Origin: Desulfobacterales bacterium
Lineage (GTDB): Bacteria > Desulfobacterota > Desulfobacteria > Desulfobacterales > JAUWMJ01
DNA length: 7,157 bases
Assembly (NCBI GenBank): GCA_030613225.1
Contig: JAUWMJ010000159.1
Coordinates: 1-7,157, forward strand
Reading direction: 5' to 3'
The notes beneath the pieces were generated by a model. It saw nothing but the letters and a program-made list of their open reading frames with translations. It did not search any database and was not told where the DNA came from. Each line of letters opens with the position of its first letter. Position 1 is the first letter of the stretch. A program made the position numbers and the translations under genes. Positions 4,831 to 7,157 of the stretch are shown here, in pieces.

Positions 4831-6136
4831 ATGAAACGCCTTATCGAAAAAAACCTGGATGCGTGGAAGGAGAATAAACGGCGAAAACCACTACTAATTC
4901 GTGGAGCTCGGCAGGTCGGAAAAACCTTTATTGTTAGACAATTTGGGAAAAAATTTAAAAGCTTTGCGGAAATTAATTTTGAGCTGTTAACTGATGCCGG
5001 GGAAATATTTAAAACAGACCTTAAGCCGGACAGAATTATCCGGGATCTTTCCCTGCTGCTTCAAACTAAAATCACTTCTAAAGAGACATTGCTTTTTCTG
5101 GATGAAATTCAGGAAGCTCCTGAAGCAATTAAGGCGCTAAGGTACTTTTATGAGTTAATGCCTGAGTTGCATGTAATTGCAGCCGGTTCCCTTCTTGACT
5201 TTACGATTGAGAAAATCGGGATTCCGGTTGGGCGGGTTTCAACTATGTACATGTATCCACTCACCTTCCCTGAATTTCTAATGGCAGACCATAATGATGA
5301 TTATCTTTCAGCAATTACACGCATATTTAAAGAAAATAAAATAAACCGGGTATTCCATAATCGCCTGCTTAGGCTTTTAGGAGAGTATATTGCAGTTGGC
5401 GGGATGCCTGAAGCTGTCAATTGCAGAAACAAAAGAGTATCAACAATGCAGCCGGATTCACAGGAGCTTGATCGAAACTTTCAGGCAGGATTTCCTTAAA
5501 TATTCGAAAAAACATCAAATTAAGCACATAGACAAGTTGTTTAACGAAATTCCCCACATGCTGGGCAGAAAGTTTAAATTTTCTGCAATCTCAGGTGAAT
5601 ATCGCAAGCGTGAACTTGATCCGGCCCTGGAACTACTGCAAAAGGCTGGAGTTATACATAAAGTATATCATACATCCGATCAGGGCCTGCCACTTGGAGC
5701 GGATATTAATTTTAATCGTTTTAAAATAATTTTTCTGGATATTGCTCTTGCTCAGACGATGTTAAATATGGAAATGACTTCATGGATATTAAAACCTTTT
5801 GAACAGATTATAAACAAAGGAGCTGTTGCAGAAGCATTCGCTGGTCAGGAATTGATAGCAGGTTCCGGCATTGATATCAAATCGCAACTTTTTTACTGGC
5901 ATCGTGAGGCCCGTTCTTCAAACGCTGAAGTGGATTACCTGACAGTAAACAATGACACAATTATTCCGATTGAAATAAAAAGTGGAAAAGAAGGATCGCT
6001 TAAAAGCATGAGAATATTTCTCAAAGAGCATCCAAAAACTTCTTACGGTATTCGATTTTATGGCGGAATGCCTAATATAGTCGATAACATTCGCTCCTAT
6101 CCTTTATATTGCGTGGCAGGTTTGCAGAGTGGGTAG
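4831..6136 (+). pseudogene. AAA ATPase with DUF4143 domain, frameshifted
   Basis: The first part starts MKRLIEKNLDAWKENKRRKP and carries Walker A GARQVGKT (residues 25-32), Walker B LLFLDEIQEAP (87-97) and a sensor-like AAGSLLDF (117-124). It reads normally to GGMPEAV (residues 190-196, near 5418) and then runs out of frame to a stop at 5497-5499. The expected continuation, IAETKEYQQCSRIHRSLIET, is found in the next frame from 5420 and goes to TAG at 6134-6136. It holds the DUF4143 part, with HREARSSNAEVDYL and PIEIKSGKEGS resembling a PD-(D/E)xK nuclease-like site, and ends with the family-typical IRSYPLYCVAGL. Joined, it is about 434 residues, full length for the family. The shift is +1 (or -2) at about 5417-5420. 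No slippery heptamer suitable for programmed shifting is evident, so mutation or a base-calling error is likelier. The family's role is not settled. The upstream TTG at 4795 is not the likely start, because MKRLIEK is the usual beginning. Confidence 0.88.
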
Positions 6137-6176
6137 CCCAAGGTAACGTCAAAGCAAAATATAACCTTCTCAAATA

Positions 6177-6332
6177 TGATAAATTCGTAAAAAGTCGAAA
6201 AATACTTTTTTGGTCATTCCGGCGAAAGCCGGGCACGTAGTGAAGCATTTTACGCTATCAAGTCATTTCAATAGCTTTTGGACTCCGGCTTTCGCCGGAG
6301 TGACGGGTTTTGGACTTTTTACGAGATCATCA
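6177..6332. mobile_element. MITE-like hairpin repeat between convergent genes
   Basis: The ends are inverted repeats: 12 bp perfect (6185-6196 with 6313-6324), extendable to about 20 bp with mismatches (6177-6196 and 6313-6332, starting TGAT and ending ATCA). Internally CCGGCGAAAGCCGG (6219-6232) and its complement CCGGCTTTCGCCGG (6285-6298) form nested hairpins. The CATTCCGGCGAAAGCCGG motif is a common dispersed element in Desulfobacterota and other bacteria. It has no coding capacity and no clear target duplication. It lies between the convergent ATPase and TatD genes, where it could also act as a two-way transcription stop. Confidence 0.8.
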
Positions 6333-6364
6333 AACCTTTATGTCTGAAAATTACAAAACCGGCT

Positions 6365-6404
6365 TTCCAGCCTCATAGCTTCCGAACCTCCCAACCTCCC
6401 AGCC
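6365..6404 (-). repeat. degenerate 8-bp tandem repeat abutting the TatD stop
   Basis: On the minus strand, from the last base of the TatD stop codon, five octamers follow without gaps: GGCTGGGA, GGTTGGGA, GGTTCGGA, AGCTATGA and GGCTGGAA. A sixth, more diverged unit (AGCCGGTT) reaches 6357. Purine-rich degenerate octamer tracts downstream of genes may arise by slippage. No protein is encoded. Confidence 0.55.
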
Positions 6405-7157
6405 TAAATATTATACAACCTGCATGTATTCTCCCACACAACCCTGGCCAAGTCGTCAGGCTCCTCCCCTCTTACCTCCGCCAGTTTTAAAAGCACGGAT
6501 TTAACAAAGGCAGGTTCATTTCGGCGGGCTTTATTTTTTTCAGGTGCAGGTGTAAGATAGGGTGCATCTGTTTCAATCAGGATACGGTCTGCAGGAATAA
6601 GGGGAGCAAGGTTGCGCAATTTGGCGCCACGGCTTTTTATTGTCAGAATACCGGTTATCCCGATATAAAGCCCAAGCGCAAGATATTGATTCAGTTCAGA
6701 CTCGCTTCCACTGAAACAGTGAATTACCCCTGTTCTACCCTGTTTAAAATGCTTACTTAAAATCTCCAGGAGACTTCCGTCGCTCTCCCTTTCATGGAAA
6801 ATCACCGGAAGGTTGAGTTTACCTGCAACCTCAAGCTGGTGGATAAACCATCTTTCCTGATCTACTCTCGGCGAATACATTCGGTTAAAATCGAGCCCTA
6901 TTTCTCCCCATGCCTTAACCTTTCGACTTTCTGCAAGCTTTATGAGAAATTCAAGTGCTTCTTTGGAACATTCTTTTGCATCGTGGGGATGAAATCCGAC
7001 TGATGCGTACAGTCCAGGTTTTGATTCAGCGAGGGTAACCGCCTTTGCTGAACTTTTCTTATCTACACCCACGATCATAATCCTGGAAACACCTGCTTTA
7101 TCTGCACGGCTCAGGACATCCTTGAAATCCTTCTCATATATTCTGTCATCCAGATGA
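6404..7157 (-). CDS. TatD family metal-dependent hydrolase (5' end cut by window)
   Basis: The minus-strand frame is open from the window end (first full codon 7156-7154) to TAG at 6406-6404, giving 250 residues starting HLDDRIYEKDF; perhaps seven N-terminal residues, including the first metal-binding His of the H-x-H motif, lie outside. Numbered from the visible H1, the family marks are GFHPH (54-58), E85 in WGEIGLDF, H121 in VIFHERES, H146 in IHCFSG and D197 in ETDAPYLTP, all metal ligands or active-site residues of the TatD TIM barrel. The C-terminal WENTCRLYNI is also typical. TatD proteins are cytoplasmic 3'-5' exonuclease/DNase-type hydrolases linked to DNA repair and RNA quality control. 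The internal ATG at 7078 is not the start, because conserved sequence continues upstream. The gene is intact as far as seen and converges on the ATPase. Confidence 0.95.
   Translation of the reverse strand, partial: HLDDRIYEKDFKDVLSRADKAGVSRIMIVGVDKKSSAKAVTLAESKPGLYASVGFHPHDAKECSKEALEFLIKLAESRKVKAWGEIGLDFNRMYSPRVDQERWFIHQLEVAGKLNLPVIFHERESDGSLLEILSKHFKQGRTGVIHCFSGSESELNQYLALGLYIGITGILTIKSRGAKLRNLAPLIPADRILIETDAPYLTPAPEKNKARRNEPAFVKSVLLKLAEVRGEEPDDLARVVWENTCRLYNI

Noticed and set aside
5418..5436. Programmed ribosomal frameshift in the ATPase
   Set aside because: The A-rich stretch does not form a proper slippery heptamer in the needed direction, and DUF4143 ATPases are normally encoded in one frame.
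1..7157. CRISPR array
   Set aside because: No regularly spaced repeats of 24-40 bp were found. The repeats seen occur once or twice, or as a degenerate octamer tract.

Overview
The window is AT-rich bacterial chromosomal DNA with short operons, two PIN-type toxin-antitoxin loci, a DUF4143-type ATPase, a decayed integrase and several dispersed repeats. Gene content and repeat style (GGCGAAAGCC hairpin elements, a CoxE-like VWA protein, TatD) fit a Desulfobacterota (deltaproteobacterial) genome. This is an impression from family resemblance, not a proven assignment. Ordinary chromosomal genes lie at the two edges: the C-terminus of a VWA/CoxE-like protein at 2-142 (+) and a TatD-family metallohydrolase at 6404-7157 (-, cut by the window end). 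Everything between them looks like accessory DNA.

Layout. At 143-403 there is no confident gene, but there is an array of TACTAAAATA boxes and one copy of a 22-bp dispersed repeat. At 404-1023 (-) a ribbon-helix-helix antitoxin is translationally coupled to a PIN toxin that carries an in-frame TAA. At 1242-1707 (+) two small overlapping genes form a conserved-looking pair of unknown function behind a good promoter. At 1828-2808 (+) an exported TPR protein is split by an in-frame TAA and followed by a strong intrinsic terminator. At 2841-3299 there is no gene, but there is a perfect 30-bp palindrome and the second copy of the 22-bp repeat. At 3300-3991 (-) lies a second PIN toxin, here placed before its small partner gene. 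At 4063-4266 (+) is the tail of a tyrosine recombinase. At 4448-4582 (-) is an orphan 44-codon ORF. At 4831-6136 (+) a DUF4143 ATPase is frameshifted near its middle, behind a promoter that overlaps an inverted repeat. At 6177-6332 a MITE-like hairpin element sits between the converging ATPase and TatD genes, and an octamer tandem repeat abuts the TatD stop.

Reading it together. Three of the longer accessory genes (PIN toxin 1, TPR protein, ATPase) each carry one lesion in an otherwise well-preserved frame, and the integrase survives only as a tail. This fits an old genomic island in decay, in which toxin activity was lost before antitoxin. Sequencing error is a competing explanation for the frameshift in particular. 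TAA also ends normal genes here, so stop-codon reassignment is not supported. The best candidate for an undescribed system is the two-gene pair at 1242-1707. The most striking non-coding structure is the palindrome at 2961-2990, whose half-site shares its core with the dispersed repeat.
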